Below, piece by piece: positions 19,381 through 29,012 of a stretch of DNA of 64,000 bases (position 1 is its first letter; every line of letters begins with the position of its first letter). The notes beneath the pieces were generated by a model. The model was not told where the DNA came from and did no database searches. It saw only the letters and a list, made by a program, of their open reading frames with translations. A program made the translations under genes and the position numbers. Source of the DNA: Jannaschia sp. CCS1 (GTDB lineage: Bacteria > Pseudomonadota > Alphaproteobacteria > Rhodobacterales > Rhodobacteraceae); the NCBI RefSeq assembly GCF_000013565.1, contig NC_007802.1, forward strand, positions 3,410,001 to 3,474,000, given 5' to 3'.

Positions 19381-20790
19381 ATGCCCACCCAGAAGCTCTA
19401 TGTCGGCGCGAAGCTGCGCTCCATCCGCACGGGCGTGGGTCTGACCCAGAAGGATTTCGCGGCAAAGCTCGGGATCTCCCTGCCCTACCTCAACCAGATG
19501 GAGAACAATAACAGGCCGCTCTCGACCGCCGTTCTGATGGGTCTGGCGCAGGATTTCGGGGTTGATGTCACGGAATTGTCGGCCTCGGATGCCGACCGCA
19601 TCGTCTCGGATATGCGGGAGGCGTTGGCCGATCCGCTGTTTGCCGAAGTCGCCCCGGCCCTTGCAGATCTGCGGCTGGTTGCCTCCAACGCGCCCACCCT
19701 CGCCCGCGCCTTCCTGGAGCTGCACCGCGCCTACCGTCAGACCCATGAACGCCTGGCCTCCCTCGACGAGGCCTTGGGCCACCAAAGCAGCGCCGCCCCC
19801 TCCCCCTGGGAGGAGGTGCGTGATTTCTTCCACTACACCGACAATTACATCGACGCCGTGGACCGCGCGGCGGAGCGGTTCGCCACCCGCGCCCAAAAAA
19901 CCGGAAGTGGCGGCGATCTGGCCGCCCACACCCGGGCCGTGCTGTCGGACATGGGCGTCACGATCCGGCATGCCTCCGGCGACGGCGTGCGCAGTTATGC
20001 GCCGGACACACGGGTCCTCACCCTCTCCCCCCAGGCCGCGCCGGAAACGCAGCGGTTTCAACTGCTGCACCAATACGCGCTGTTGGGTCAGGAAAAACTG
20101 ATCGAGGCGACGTTGGATCTGGCCCGGTTTCAATCCGACACGGCCCGGGAAATCGCCCGGATCGGCATGGCCAACTACTTCGCGGGCGCCGTCCTGATGC
20201 CCTATGCCCGCTTTGCCGAGGCCGCCGTTGAGACCCGCCATGATCTGGAGCGTCTGGCAATCACCTTTGGCGCTTCGATTGAACAGATCGCCCATCGTCT
20301 GTCGACCCTGCAACGTCCCGGGGCCAAGGGGATCCCGTTCTTTTTCGCGCGCGTGGATCAGGCGGGCACCGTCACCAAACGCCACTCGGCCACGCGGTTG
20401 CAATTTGCCCGCTTCGGCGGCGCGTGCCCGCTCTGGAACGTGCATCAGGCCTTCGAGACACCGGGTCATTTCCTGCGGCAACTGGCCGAGACGCCGGACG
20501 GGGCGCGCTACGTGATCCTGGCGCGCGACGTGTCGAAATCCGGCGGGGCCTGGGGTCGTCCGACCCGGCGCTACGCGGTGTCGCTGGGGTGCGAGGTGCG
20601 CCACGCGGCCTCTCTCGTTTACGCCGACGGTCTGGATCTGGAGCGGGACACGGCGTTTCAGCCCATCGGCATTTCCTGCCGGATCTGCGAACGCCCCAAT
20701 TGCCATCAGCGCGCCGTCCCGCCGCTGGAGCGTCAACTGGTCGTCGACCCGAACCGACGCGGCACCCTGCCCTATGAGGTTGCGCAATAG
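19381..20790 (+). CDS. pccR: Short-chain acyl-CoA regulator, PccR/ScfR family (XRE-type)
   Basis: This 469-residue transcriptional regulator belongs to the ScfR family, whose members (PccR, RamB, MccR) sense short-chain acyl-CoA status. An XRE helix-turn-helix covers residues 10-62 (VGLTQKDFAAKLGISLPYLNQMEN). A central ImmA/IrrE-related region lies around residues 215-290, where LLHQYALLGQ replaces a zinc-protease HExxH. The C-terminal ScfR domain ends with CRICERPNCHQRA. CCAGGAG precedes the ATG. In R. sphaeroides PccR controls pccB; the location here supports the same role. Confidence 0.92.
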   Translation: MPTQKLYVGAKLRSIRTGVGLTQKDFAAKLGISLPYLNQMENNNRPLSTAVLMGLAQDFGVDVTELSASDADRIVSDMREALADPLFAEVAPALADLRLVASNAPTLARAFLELHRAYRQTHERLASLDEALGHQSSAAPSPWEEVRDFFHYTDNYIDAVDRAAERFATRAQKTGSGGDLAAHTRAVLSDMGVTIRHASGDGVRSYAPDTRVLTLSPQAAPETQRFQLLHQYALLGQEKLIEATLDLARFQSDTAREIARIGMANYFAGAVLMPYARFAEAAVETRHDLERLAITFGASIEQIAHRLSTLQRPGAKGIPFFFARVDQAGTVTKRHSATRLQFARFGGACPLWNVHQAFETPGHFLRQLAETPDGARYVILARDVSKSGGAWGRPTRRYAVSLGCEVRHAASLVYADGLDLERDTAFQPIGISCRICERPNCHQRAVPPLERQLVVDPNRRGTLPYEVAQ

Positions 20791-20843
20791 CCTTGCCAAT
20801 CCGGTGACGGCCCTTAAGCTGACCCAAAAGGGGGAGGGATATC

Positions 20844-21311
20844 ATGGAACTACATGCCAGCCGACACATTGCGGCGGACCGGGCAGAGGTCTGGGCCGCG
20901 CTTAACGATGCCGAGACCCTCAAGGCCTGCATCCCCGGCTGCGAGGAATTGACCGGCACCCCGGAAGACGGGTTCGAGGCCGTGGTGAAACAGAAGGTCG
21001 GCCCGGTGAAGGCCACGTTCAAGGGCGGCGTGACGTTGTCCGATGTTGTGCCGGGCGAAAGCTACACGATCTCGGGCGAGGGCAAAGGCGGTGTCGCGGG
21101 CTTTGCCAAAGGCGGCGCGAAGGTGCATCTGGCCGACCATCCCGAAGGCGGCACCGAACTGACCTATGATGTGGACGCGAAGGTGGGCGGCAAGATCGCG
21201 CAATTGGGCTCCCGCCTCGTCAACAGCTTTGCCACCAAGATGGCCGATCAGTTCTTCGAGCGGTTTCAGGAGCGTCTGGAAGGCGGCGGAGACGTGGAAG
21301 AGACGGCCTGA
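20844..21311 (+). CDS. CoxG-like SRPBCC protein (CO dehydrogenase subunit G family)
   Basis: The protein is a 155-residue START-like hydrophobic-cavity fold. CoxG hallmarks are AADRAEVWAALNDAETLKACIPGCEEL near residues 12-38 and the C-terminal helix with FATKMADQFFERF. CoxG helps assemble or anchor molybdenum CO dehydrogenase at the membrane, but no coxSML genes are nearby. It is therefore an orphan paralogue of unknown partner. GGGGAGG precedes its ATG, 53 bases after pccR. Confidence 0.88.
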   Translation: MELHASRHIAADRAEVWAALNDAETLKACIPGCEELTGTPEDGFEAVVKQKVGPVKATFKGGVTLSDVVPGESYTISGEGKGGVAGFAKGGAKVHLADHPEGGTELTYDVDAKVGGKIAQLGSRLVNSFATKMADQFFERFQERLEGGGDVEETA

Positions 21312-21338
21312 CTGAGCAGGCTGGGCGGGCTGGGCGAT

Positions 21339-21367
21339 CCGAGCGGTCCGGCCAACCCGAGCGGTCC
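21339..21367. repeat. Two direct copies of CCGAGCGGTCC, 18-base period
   Basis: CCGAGCGGTCC occurs at 21339-21349 and 21357-21367 in the 132-base gap between the convergent coxG-like and EamA genes. A weak AT-rich stem CAATA/TATTG with TTTT lies further on near 21405-21430 and may terminate the coxG-like transcript. No function is apparent for the repeat. Confidence 0.4.
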
Positions 21368-21443
21368 AGACGACCCAATGGACCGCGTCGCACAGGCCCT
21401 GCGCCACAATAGAATACAGGCTTTATTGTTTTAATTCAATATC

Positions 21444-22397
21444 TTAACTACCCTGCTCAACCTTGAGCACCCGAGCCCGCCGGGCCAGAACCGTCTCGCG
21501 CCAGGTGATAAAGCTGACGGCCGCGATGATCATCCCGCCGCCCGCAATGACGAAGACATCTGCGGGCTCCCCGAAAACAAAGACCCCCAACGCCGTGGCC
21601 CAGATCAGCTGCAGAAAAGTGACCGGCTGCGTAACCGCCAGCGGCGCGGCCCGAAACGCAAGTGTCATGGTATAATGCCCGGTGGTGGCGAAGAAGGCGC
21701 AGAGAAAAAGCCAGCCGATATCGGCCCAACCCACCGGCTCCCACACATACCACGCCAGCGGCGCGAGAAGGATCGGCACTAGGATCGAAAGGTAGAACAC
21801 CACCACCTCAGCCGCGACCCGCCCGGAGGCGAGCTTTGCCAGGAAGTAGCTGGCCGCCATGGCCACGGCAGCAAACAGCATGGTCACATGGCCCACGTCG
21901 ATCTCGCGAAACCCGGGGCGGATGATGATGAACGTGCCCATGAACGCCACGGCAACGGCGGCGATCCTGTAGGGGCCAAGCCGTTCGCCCAGAAACAGCA
22001 CCGCCAGCAGGATGACATAGACCGGGTTGAGGTAGTTGAGCGCGGTGACATCCGCAATCGGGATCCGCGTCATGGCGAAGAACCAAAGGCAAACGGCCAG
22101 CGCGTGGGCGGTGCCACGGGCAAAGAACAGACGGGCCAGGCCCCGGTCCAGGGGGGCGTTGCGGACTGACGGCACCATCGGGATCAGGAAGACGAGCCCC
22201 AAGGCGTAGCGCAGGAACCCCGACTGGATCGCGGGCACATCGGTGCCCACCATCTTGACCGTCGCCGTCACCGTCACGAAGCAAAGGCCGGTCAGCAGCA
22301 TCCAGAAGATGCCCCATCCGGGCCGGGACACGGGATTGTCCGGAACCGACGGTGTTACGGGGGAGGCGGGATTGTCCATTGCCCGCATCAAGACCAT
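21444..22397 (-). CDS. EamA/DMT-family metabolite exporter
   Basis: The 317-residue integral membrane protein has ten predicted helices made of two EamA repeats. Repeat 1 starts at WGIFWMLLTGLCF and contains LNYLNPVYVILLAVLFLGERL; repeat 2 starts near VGHVTMLFAAVAM. The substrate is unknown. The exact start is uncertain: ATGs at 22397, 22388 and 22379 all fit and none has a strong ribosome site. It follows the LysE gene by about 25 bases on the same strand. Confidence 0.88.
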   Translation of the reverse strand: MVLMRAMDNPASPVTPSVPDNPVSRPGWGIFWMLLTGLCFVTVTATVKMVGTDVPAIQSGFLRYALGLVFLIPMVPSVRNAPLDRGLARLFFARGTAHALAVCLWFFAMTRIPIADVTALNYLNPVYVILLAVLFLGERLGPYRIAAVAVAFMGTFIIIRPGFREIDVGHVTMLFAAVAMAASYFLAKLASGRVAAEVVVFYLSILVPILLAPLAWYVWEPVGWADIGWLFLCAFFATTGHYTMTLAFRAAPLAVTQPVTFLQLIWATALGVFVFGEPADVFVIAGGGMIIAAVSFITWRETVLARRARVLKVEQGS

Positions 22398-22422
22398 CCC
22401 AACGCAGGCGCGGCAAGACCCG

Positions 22423-23034
22423 TCAGCCACCCATGGCGAGTTTAATGGCCAACGCAATCATCGTCAGGCCCACGATCACATCCAGCCACATCCACGCTTT
22501 TGGACGGGCGAAGATCGGGGCCATGGCGCGGGCCGCGTAGCCCAGGATCACGAAGAACACGCAAGAGGCCGCAAGCGCGCCCGCCCCGAAGATCCAGCGC
22601 CCATCCCCGAAGGTCGTGGCCACGGCGCCGATCAGGCCGAGCGTATCAAGGTAGACGTGGGGGTTGGCCCAGGTCAGCAGCAGCGTGGTGGTCAGGGCCG
22701 CGCGCAGGCTTTGTTCCGGCGCGCCCTCGGTCCGCAAGGCATCGCCCGAGGTCCAGGCCCCGTAAAGGCTGCGCAAACCATAGACGACAAGGAATGCAGC
22801 GCCCCCCCAGCGCATCACCTCCAACGCCCAAGGCGCGCGTTCCGCAACGGCCCCGAACCCCGCCACACCGGCAAAGATCAGGATCGCCTCCGACAGGCAG
22901 CACACAAGGACGATGGGTCCCACGTGCAATCGGCGGATCCCCTGACGGAGCACAAACGCGTTCTGCGCCCCGATTGCGAGGATCAGGGAGAACGACAGCG
23001 CGAAGCCTGCGGTGAAGGGGCTTAGGATCGGCAC
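22423..23034 (-). CDS. LysE/ArgO-family amino acid exporter
   Basis: At 203 residues with six predicted helices, this matches the LysE translocator family. Signatures are AIGAQNAFVLRQGI near residues 21-34 and LTWANPHVYLDTLGLIG near 118-134, both diagnostic of the LysE/ArgO branch that exports basic amino acids. The gene begins 7 bases after the yebC stop and is probably co-transcribed with it. No LysG-type regulator is adjacent. Confidence 0.93.
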   Translation of the reverse strand: MPILSPFTAGFALSFSLILAIGAQNAFVLRQGIRRLHVGPIVLVCCLSEAILIFAGVAGFGAVAERAPWALEVMRWGGAAFLVVYGLRSLYGAWTSGDALRTEGAPEQSLRAALTTTLLLTWANPHVYLDTLGLIGAVATTFGDGRWIFGAGALAASCVFFVILGYAARAMAPIFARPKAWMWLDVIVGLTMIALAIKLAMGG

Positions 23035-23041
23035 GGACCGG

Positions 23042-23809
23042 TCATTCGGACAGCTGCGCCATCACCTCATCGGAGATCTCAAAGTTGGCCGTGACGGTCT
23101 GGACATCGTCATCCTCTTCCAGGGCATCGATCAGGCGCATCAGCTTCTGCGCGTCCTCCAGGCCAAGCTCCGTCGTTGTCGTCGGACGCCAGACCAGTTT
23201 GGTGGATTCACTCTCACCCAGGTCAGCCTCCAGCGCATTGGACACGTCATTCAAATCCGTATCCGCGCACCAGATCACATGGCCGCCCAGATCCTCGTCC
23301 CCGTCGCCTTCGTTGGTCTCCACATCTTCCGCGCCCGCCTCAATCGCGGCCATCATAATCGTATCCGCATCGCCCGCCGACAGCGGGTAGGTCACCTGCC
23401 CCTTGCGGTCGAACATGAAGCCCACGCTGCCGGTCTCGCCCAGGTTCCCACCATTCTTGGTGAAGGTCGAGCGCACGGTGGAGGCGGTGCGGTTCTTGTT
23501 GTCGGTCATCGTCTCCACGATCACGGCCACGCCGTTGGGGCCATAGCCCTCATAGCGGATCTCATCGTAGTTTTCGCTGTCGCCGCCCGTCGCCTTCGCA
23601 ATCGCGCGCTCAATCACGTCCTTGGGGACGGAGACGCTTTTGGCCTCTTTCACCGCCAGGCGCAGGCGCGGGTTCTTGTCGGGGTCCGGGTCGCCCATCT
23701 TCGCGGCGACGGTGATCTCCTTGGACATCTTCGAGAACACCTTGGCGCGCAGCTTGTCCTGCCGTCCCTTGCGGTGTTGGATGTTCGCCCATTTTGAGTG
23801 GCCAGCCAT
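23042..23809 (-). CDS. yebC: YebC/PmpR-family protein
   Basis: This 255-residue protein starts with the invariant [15 protein letters not shown]. The family comprises DNA-binding regulators and, as shown for some members, factors that relieve ribosome stalling. Family blocks include [11 protein letters not shown]-like [23 protein letters not shown] and [22 protein letters not shown] lies close to the ATG on the minus strand. It is slightly longer than the usual 240-250 residues because of the acidic insert [11 protein letters not shown]. Confidence 0.95.
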
Positions 23810-24087
23810 GGGTCTCTCCCTCCTCCTGGATTTGGCCCTATCCCATATTCAAAGGCCCGCGTCTGGGCAAGCGGCGATCTGCTCTACGATGTCACGGTCC
23901 AGGCGGAGGGAGACGATGGCACGGATCTCTCATCCCACGGCCCAAGGCTGGTTCATGCCCGATACGGCCACGTGTACCAACGGCGCGTCGGCACACGGGC
24001 AGGCCCCGACTGGTCCGCAGCTGTCACCGCATCTCATGGGCAAACATCCCGCTTACCCGCACGTCGCGCGTGCGATAGGCTCTCCCA

Positions 24088-25863
24088 ATGACACCCGATC
24101 AAATCATCCTCTTCTCTCTTTTTGGCGCGGTCTTTGGCCTGCTTCTCTGGGGTCGTTTCCGCTATGATCTTGTGGCGTTCTCTGCCCTCATGGTGGGCAC
24201 GGTTCTGGGCGTTGTGCCCACATCGGACGCCTTCGCGGGCTTCGGCCACCCCGCCGTTCTGGTGGTGGCGCTGGTCCTTGTTGTCTCGGCAGGTCTGGTG
24301 CGATCCGGCGCGGTGTTCCTGATCACCCGCACGCTGGTGGACGCGTCACGGTCCCTCGGCGCGCATATCACGATCATGGGGGCCATTGGCGGCGCTCTCT
24401 CGGCATTCATGAACAACGTGGCCGCGCTGGCGCTGCTGATGCCCGTCGATATCGCAACGGCGCGCAAGGCGGGTCGCGCGCCGGGCGTGTCGCTGATGCC
24501 GCTGTCATTCTGCACAATCCTGGGCGGCATGGTCACGCTGATCGGCACGCCACCCAATATCATCATCGCCACGATCCGGGAGGATCAGTTGGGTGAGCCC
24601 TTTCGCATGTTTGATTTTGCCCCCGTCGGCGGGGTGGCCGCCATTGCGGGTCTGGCTTTCGTCGCGCTGATCGGTTGGCGGCTCATCCCGGTACGTGATA
24701 GCGGCGTTGGCGGCGACCAGCTAAAAGCGCTTGCGCCATATCTCGCAGAATTGCGCGTGCCTGAAGGCTCCAAACTCGACGGCACCCGCCTGCGCGATCT
24801 GCAAGCGGGCGCAGAGGAGGCTGACGTCGCCATCCTCGGCATCCTGCGCGACGGCAAACGCCGCTTTGGGACAGGCCGCAACCTGACATTGCGCGAAGGG
24901 GACGTGCTGGTGCTGGAGGCCGCGCCGGAGGCCTTGGACGAATTCCGCGTGGGCCAGAATTTGGAGACGGCCGGCAGCGACACAGCCACCGAAAACGCCA
25001 CCGGCGACGGCGTCTCTTTCATCGAGATGGTTGTGCCCGACGATGCCCGCATCGCAGGCAAGACCGTCGAAAGCGTGGGCCTTGCCTGGCGTCACCGCAC
25101 CACGTTGATGGGGATTGCGCGCAAGGGCACGCGGATCACCAAGCGGCTGCGCAAGACCTTGGTGCAGCCGGGTGATATCCTGCTGCTGCTGGCCCCCAGC
25201 GACAGCGCCGATGATGTCGTCAGCTGGCTTGGCGGCCTCACGCTTGCGGATCGGGGTCTGACGGTCACGAACGACAGCAAGACCTGGGCGGCCATCGGCC
25301 TTTTTGCTGCCGCCGTCCTCGCCGCGTCTCTGGGCATCGTCTACCTGCCCATCGCGCTTGGCATCGTCGCGGTGGGCTATGTGCTGCTGAAAATCCTGCC
25401 CATTGCGGAGATTTACGACCACATCGAATGGCCGGTCGTGGTCCTGCTGGGGTCGATGATCCCCCTTGGCGCGGCGCTCGACAGTTCCGGCGGGACCGAG
25501 CTGATCGCGAATTCCCTCGTAGCCCTCACGGATGGTCTGCCAGCCTGGGCGATCCTGACCGTGCTGATGGTCGTCACCATGACGATGTCGGATGTCCTCA
25601 ACAACACTGCCACGGCCATTGTTGCGGCACCGGTGGGCATCACCATGGCGCAGTCCCTGGGTGTGTCGCCGGATCCGTTTCTGATGACCGTCGCTGTCGC
25701 CGCGTCGGCCGCGTTCCTCACGCCGATTGGCCACAAGAACAACACGCTGATCCTGGGGCCGGGCGGCTACGGCTTCGGCGATTACTGGCGCATGGGCCTG
25801 CCGTTGGAGGTCATCGTGGTTGCCGTTTCCATCCCCACGATCCTGCTGGTCTGGCCCCTTTGA
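24088..25863 (+). CDS. SLC13-family permease with two TrkA-C domains
   Basis: This 591-residue cytoplasmic-membrane transporter belongs to the CitT/ArsB-like ion transporter superfamily. The N-terminal helices contain FMNNVAALALLMPV and GGMVTLIGTPPNIIIATI, the hairpin motif with a TP pair. Two RCK_C/TrkA-C regulatory domains follow (about residues 215-290 and 300-375). A second helix set contains SDVLNNTATAIVAAPVGI and TPIGHKNNTLILGPGGY. The substrate (sulfate, dicarboxylate or other anion) is unknown. It has a paralogue at 26265-28046 in opposite orientation. Confidence 0.9.
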   Translation: MTPDQIILFSLFGAVFGLLLWGRFRYDLVAFSALMVGTVLGVVPTSDAFAGFGHPAVLVVALVLVVSAGLVRSGAVFLITRTLVDASRSLGAHITIMGAIGGALSAFMNNVAALALLMPVDIATARKAGRAPGVSLMPLSFCTILGGMVTLIGTPPNIIIATIREDQLGEPFRMFDFAPVGGVAAIAGLAFVALIGWRLIPVRDSGVGGDQLKALAPYLAELRVPEGSKLDGTRLRDLQAGAEEADVAILGILRDGKRRFGTGRNLTLREGDVLVLEAAPEALDEFRVGQNLETAGSDTATENATGDGVSFIEMVVPDDARIAGKTVESVGLAWRHRTTLMGIARKGTRITKRLRKTLVQPGDILLLLAPSDSADDVVSWLGGLTLADRGLTVTNDSKTWAAIGLFAAAVLAASLGIVYLPIALGIVAVGYVLLKILPIAEIYDHIEWPVVVLLGSMIPLGAALDSSGGTELIANSLVALTDGLPAWAILTVLMVVTMTMSDVLNNTATAIVAAPVGITMAQSLGVSPDPFLMTVAVAASAAFLTPIGHKNNTLILGPGGYGFGDYWRMGLPLEVIVVAVSIPTILLVWPL

Positions 25864-25872
25864 CCAGCGCGT

Positions 25873-26238
25873 TCAGTCGAATTGCGACGGGGGCGGTGAG
25901 GTGAAGGTCCAGGTGTTGCCCGCGGGTCCGTCGATCTCAACGGTCGCAATGGGCGAGAGTTGCAGCCCGATCGCCCCGAACACTTCCACAAGCGTGCCCC
26001 GGATGGGATTGCCACCTTCATCAAGCGTCACGCGGTAGGGATAGGGGCTGTCACAGCCCTGCAATGTGCCGGACCACGAGCCGCCGCCCGCCGGGGCCGG
26101 TCCCACGCAGGTCTGGCGGTTGGACATCGACACCTCGATCCCCGCCGCAGACACGTCCACACCCAAGGGGCGCGAGGGGGAGCCAACACACCCGGCCAGA
26201 GCAATGGGCAAAGCAATCATCAAAGCCGTCAGTCGCAT
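25873..26238 (-). CDS. Small lipoprotein of unknown function
   Basis: The 121-residue product has a lipobox LAGC (Cys near residue 17). The mature domain has two further cysteines (QTCVGP and QGCDSP) and ends in a beta-rich segment. I do not recognise a named family. AAGGATA precedes the ATG. It lies 26 bases downstream of the second SLC13 gene on the same strand and converges with the first SLC13 gene with 9 bases between stops. Confidence 0.8.
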   Translation of the reverse strand: MRLTALMIALPIALAGCVGSPSRPLGVDVSAAGIEVSMSNRQTCVGPAPAGGGSWSGTLQGCDSPYPYRVTLDEGGNPIRGTLVEVFGAIGLQLSPIATVEIDGPAGNTWTFTSPPPSQFD

Positions 26239-26264
26239 GGGATATCCTTTTCCTAAACGGTCCC

Positions 26265-28046
26265 TCACAGGGGCCAGATCAATGGGATGGTAAGGCAAAC
26301 GACGACGCCAAGCGACAGGTTCAGGGGTACGCCGACCTTCAAGAAATCCGTGAACGCATATCCACCCGGCCCATAGACCAACATGTTGGTCTGATACCCG
26401 ATGGGCGTTGCAAAACAGGCAGAGGCCGCGATCATCACGGCGATGACAAGGGGTCTGGGGTCGACGCCCGTGGCCTGCGCAAGCGCAATCGCGATGGGGG
26501 CCATGATCACCGCAATCGCGTTGTTTGAGACCAGCTCTGTCAGCACCGTGGTGATGTAGTAGACCGCAAAGAGTAACACCCAGGTCGGCGCCCCCTCCAG
26601 CCACGGGGCCATGGCACCTACGATCAGACTGATCCCGCCGGTGTGGTCCAATGCGGCCCCCACGGCGAGCATGGCAAAGATCAGCGCCAGCAAGCGGCCC
26701 TCGATAAACGAAAACGCTTCCTCCGCGTCGATGCAACCGGTCAGCAGGACCACCGCCACAGCCACGACGGCCAGCGCCAGGATCGGGGCGACGTTGAAGG
26801 CGGCGAAGACCACGATCCCGGCCATCGCCGCAATCGCAATCGGGCTTTTTGCGCGCCGGTATGCCCGTTCCGACGGGTGGGAGACGTTGACCAGATCCAT
26901 GTCGGCCGCCAGTCGCGAAATGTCTGCCGGATCCCCTTCCAACAGCAGGGTATCGCCGACGCGCACGACCAGATCGTCAAGCTGCATGCCGATGTTCTGG
27001 TTCCGGCGATGGACCGCCAGCGGATAAACGCCATACCGCCTGCGCAACCGCAAATTGCCAAGGGAACGCCCGATCATCTTGCAACCCGGGGTGATCAGAA
27101 CCTCCACCGTTTCCGTGGCGATCTGGCTGAGTTTATCGACCGTCTTCAACTCTTTGGAGGCCTGAAGCCCCAGCACCTCGGCCATGTCGGTGCGCAACAC
27201 GACCCGGTCACCTTCGCGCAGCTCCACCCCCGCCATGTCCCGCCGCAGGGACGCATCGCCACGCAAAACGTCGATCAGGCGCACGCCGTCGCGTTTGAAC
27301 AGGTCCACCTCGCGCGCGGCTTGGCCGATCAGGGACGAGCCTTCGGGCACAGCAACCTCGGTGAAGAACTTCGTCCGTGCCCGGCTGCCACCCAGCAGCG
27401 ACGCCATCGACGACCGCTCTGGCAGCAGGAACCGCCCGATCACCATCAGGTAGATCATCCCCCAGGCAACCACGACAAGACCGATGGGCGTCACCTCGAA
27501 GATCGTGAACGGCTCCAGCCCCTGCGCCCGGGCCACACCATCGACCAGCAGGTTCGTGGACGTGCCGATCAGTGTCAGCGTGCCGCCCATGATCGCGGCA
27601 TAGGACAGTGGGATCAGGAATTTCGACGGTGCTTGCCCGAGGATCTTTGAGATCTGGACAAAGACCGGGATCATGATCACCACGATCGGTGTGTTGTTCA
27701 TGAAGGCAGAGCCGACGGCGACAAAGGCCAGAAGGCTTGCCACGGCGACCGCGGGCCGCGCCTTGGCATTGGCTTCGGCGAATTTGGTCAGCCGGTCGAG
27801 GGAGCCCGTGCGCACCAGCGCCCCCATGACGATGAACATTGCGGCAATGGTCCAGGGCGCGGGGTTCGACAGCACGCCCACCGCGCGCTCGTAGGGGAGA
27901 AGGCCCAGGATCAGCAGAACGGCACAGCCGCCAATGGCCACGACTTCCGTTGGCCACCGCTCCCACAAAAACAGGGCGAACATGACCAGGAGGATCCCGA
28001 GGGTGGCAAGGCCCTCTCCGGTGTCCGATAGGGGAAGGGTCAGCAT
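26265..28046 (-). CDS. SLC13-family permease with two TrkA-C domains (second copy)
   Basis: The 593-residue membrane transporter has the same layout as the one at 24088. It carries FMNNTPIVVIMIPVF and GGTLTLIGTSTNLLVDG in the first helix set, two TrkA-C domains in the middle (about residues 205-285 and 300-375), then ELVSNNAIAVIMAPIAI and TPIGYQTNMLVYGPGGY. The GTST pair replaces GTPP of its paralogue, which may mean a different substrate. GGAG lies 5 bases before ATG 28046, so the longer open frame to 28085 is not used. Confidence 0.9.
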   Translation of the reverse strand: MLTLPLSDTGEGLATLGILLVMFALFLWERWPTEVVAIGGCAVLLILGLLPYERAVGVLSNPAPWTIAAMFIVMGALVRTGSLDRLTKFAEANAKARPAVAVASLLAFVAVGSAFMNNTPIVVIMIPVFVQISKILGQAPSKFLIPLSYAAIMGGTLTLIGTSTNLLVDGVARAQGLEPFTIFEVTPIGLVVVAWGMIYLMVIGRFLLPERSSMASLLGGSRARTKFFTEVAVPEGSSLIGQAAREVDLFKRDGVRLIDVLRGDASLRRDMAGVELREGDRVVLRTDMAEVLGLQASKELKTVDKLSQIATETVEVLITPGCKMIGRSLGNLRLRRRYGVYPLAVHRRNQNIGMQLDDLVVRVGDTLLLEGDPADISRLAADMDLVNVSHPSERAYRRAKSPIAIAAMAGIVVFAAFNVAPILALAVVAVAVVLLTGCIDAEEAFSFIEGRLLALIFAMLAVGAALDHTGGISLIVGAMAPWLEGAPTWVLLFAVYYITTVLTELVSNNAIAVIMAPIAIALAQATGVDPRPLVIAVMIAASACFATPIGYQTNMLVYGPGGYAFTDFLKVGVPLNLSLGVVVCLTIPLIWPL

Positions 28047-28121
28047 GGTCACTCCGGGCCTCAGCGTGGGGGCAGCTTCACCCAAGCGCCCCCGTCTTGC
28101 AAGTCGTGCGCCCGCAAGCGC

Positions 28122-29012
28122 CTAGGCCGCGCCGCGCCGGGGTTGCACCAGGAAGACACCCAGCAGCATCAGCGCCAGCGCCCCCCAGACCCATGGTGAA
28201 TAGCTTTCGCCCAGGATCAACTTGGCCCAGAGGATGCCGAAGCCCGTCACCAGATACCCCACCTGACTGGCGAACACCGCCCCTGTGCGCCCCACCAGCC
28301 AGACATATGTCGTGTAGGCGCTTGTATGGGCGACGGTCAGACCCAGGATCGCCCAATGGCCCGCATCCCAACGCACCAGCGGGTTGATCCATTCATCGGT
28401 GATCAACGCCAGCGGCAGGGACAGGACCACCCCCACCAGCGAGGCCCCCAGAAGGACCTGCACGGCATCCAGTCCAAACGTGCCCCATTTCGCGACGCCA
28501 TTGGCCTCGGCCGCATAAAAGAGCGGCGCGATGACAGCCACCAGCAACCAGATTGTAAGGCCGGGCTCTGGCAGGCTGCTATCGGGAAGGGCGATGAGGA
28601 TGATCGCAGTGAGCCCCATCAGCAGGCCCAGGAACCGCACGGCCGAAAATCGGTCCATCCCCAAGGCCAGCGCCATGGGAAAGGCGAACATCGGCACCGT
28701 TGCGATCACGATTGACAGGATGCCGGACGGCAAATGGATCGCGGCCATGAAACTGGCCCAATTGGGCAGAAGCGTGCCGATCAGCGCGATCACAAGGTAA
28801 TAGATCAGCGGCACGCGACCCAAAGGCAGACCTTTGCCGCGGATCAGGTTCAACACGCTCAAAAGCACTGCCCCCAACGCGAATTGCCAGAAGATGATCC
28901 CGATATCGCGATGCCCTGCTGCCACGGCGATTTTCGACAGCGGCTGCGTCACGCCCCAAAGCGCACCCATGCCGATCAGCAGGATCAGAGGCAGCGCGCG
29001 CGATTGCGTCAT
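28122..29012 (-). CDS. EamA/DMT-family transporter
   Basis: The 296-residue, ten-helix protein has two EamA repeats. The first begins LILLIGMGALWGVTQPLSKIAV and the second near GLTIWLLVAVIAPLFYAAEAN. It ends with the short basic tail QPRRGAA. The substrate is unknown. The ATG overlaps the stop of the upstream phosphodiesterase gene (ATGA), so the two are coupled. It is not closely similar to the other EamA protein at 21444. Confidence 0.9.
   Translation of the reverse strand: MTQSRALPLILLIGMGALWGVTQPLSKIAVAAGHRDIGIIFWQFALGAVLLSVLNLIRGKGLPLGRVPLIYYLVIALIGTLLPNWASFMAAIHLPSGILSIVIATVPMFAFPMALALGMDRFSAVRFLGLLMGLTAIILIALPDSSLPEPGLTIWLLVAVIAPLFYAAEANGVAKWGTFGLDAVQVLLGASLVGVVLSLPLALITDEWINPLVRWDAGHWAILGLTVAHTSAYTTYVWLVGRTGAVFASQVGYLVTGFGILWAKLILGESYSPWVWGALALMLLGVFLVQPRRGAA

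Noticed and set aside
23916-24167. An 83-codon plus-strand frame with GGAGGGA before its ATG
   Set aside because: It overlaps the first 80 bases of the SLC13 gene, has no recognisable features and unlikely composition. The ribosome-like site may be chance in GC-rich DNA.
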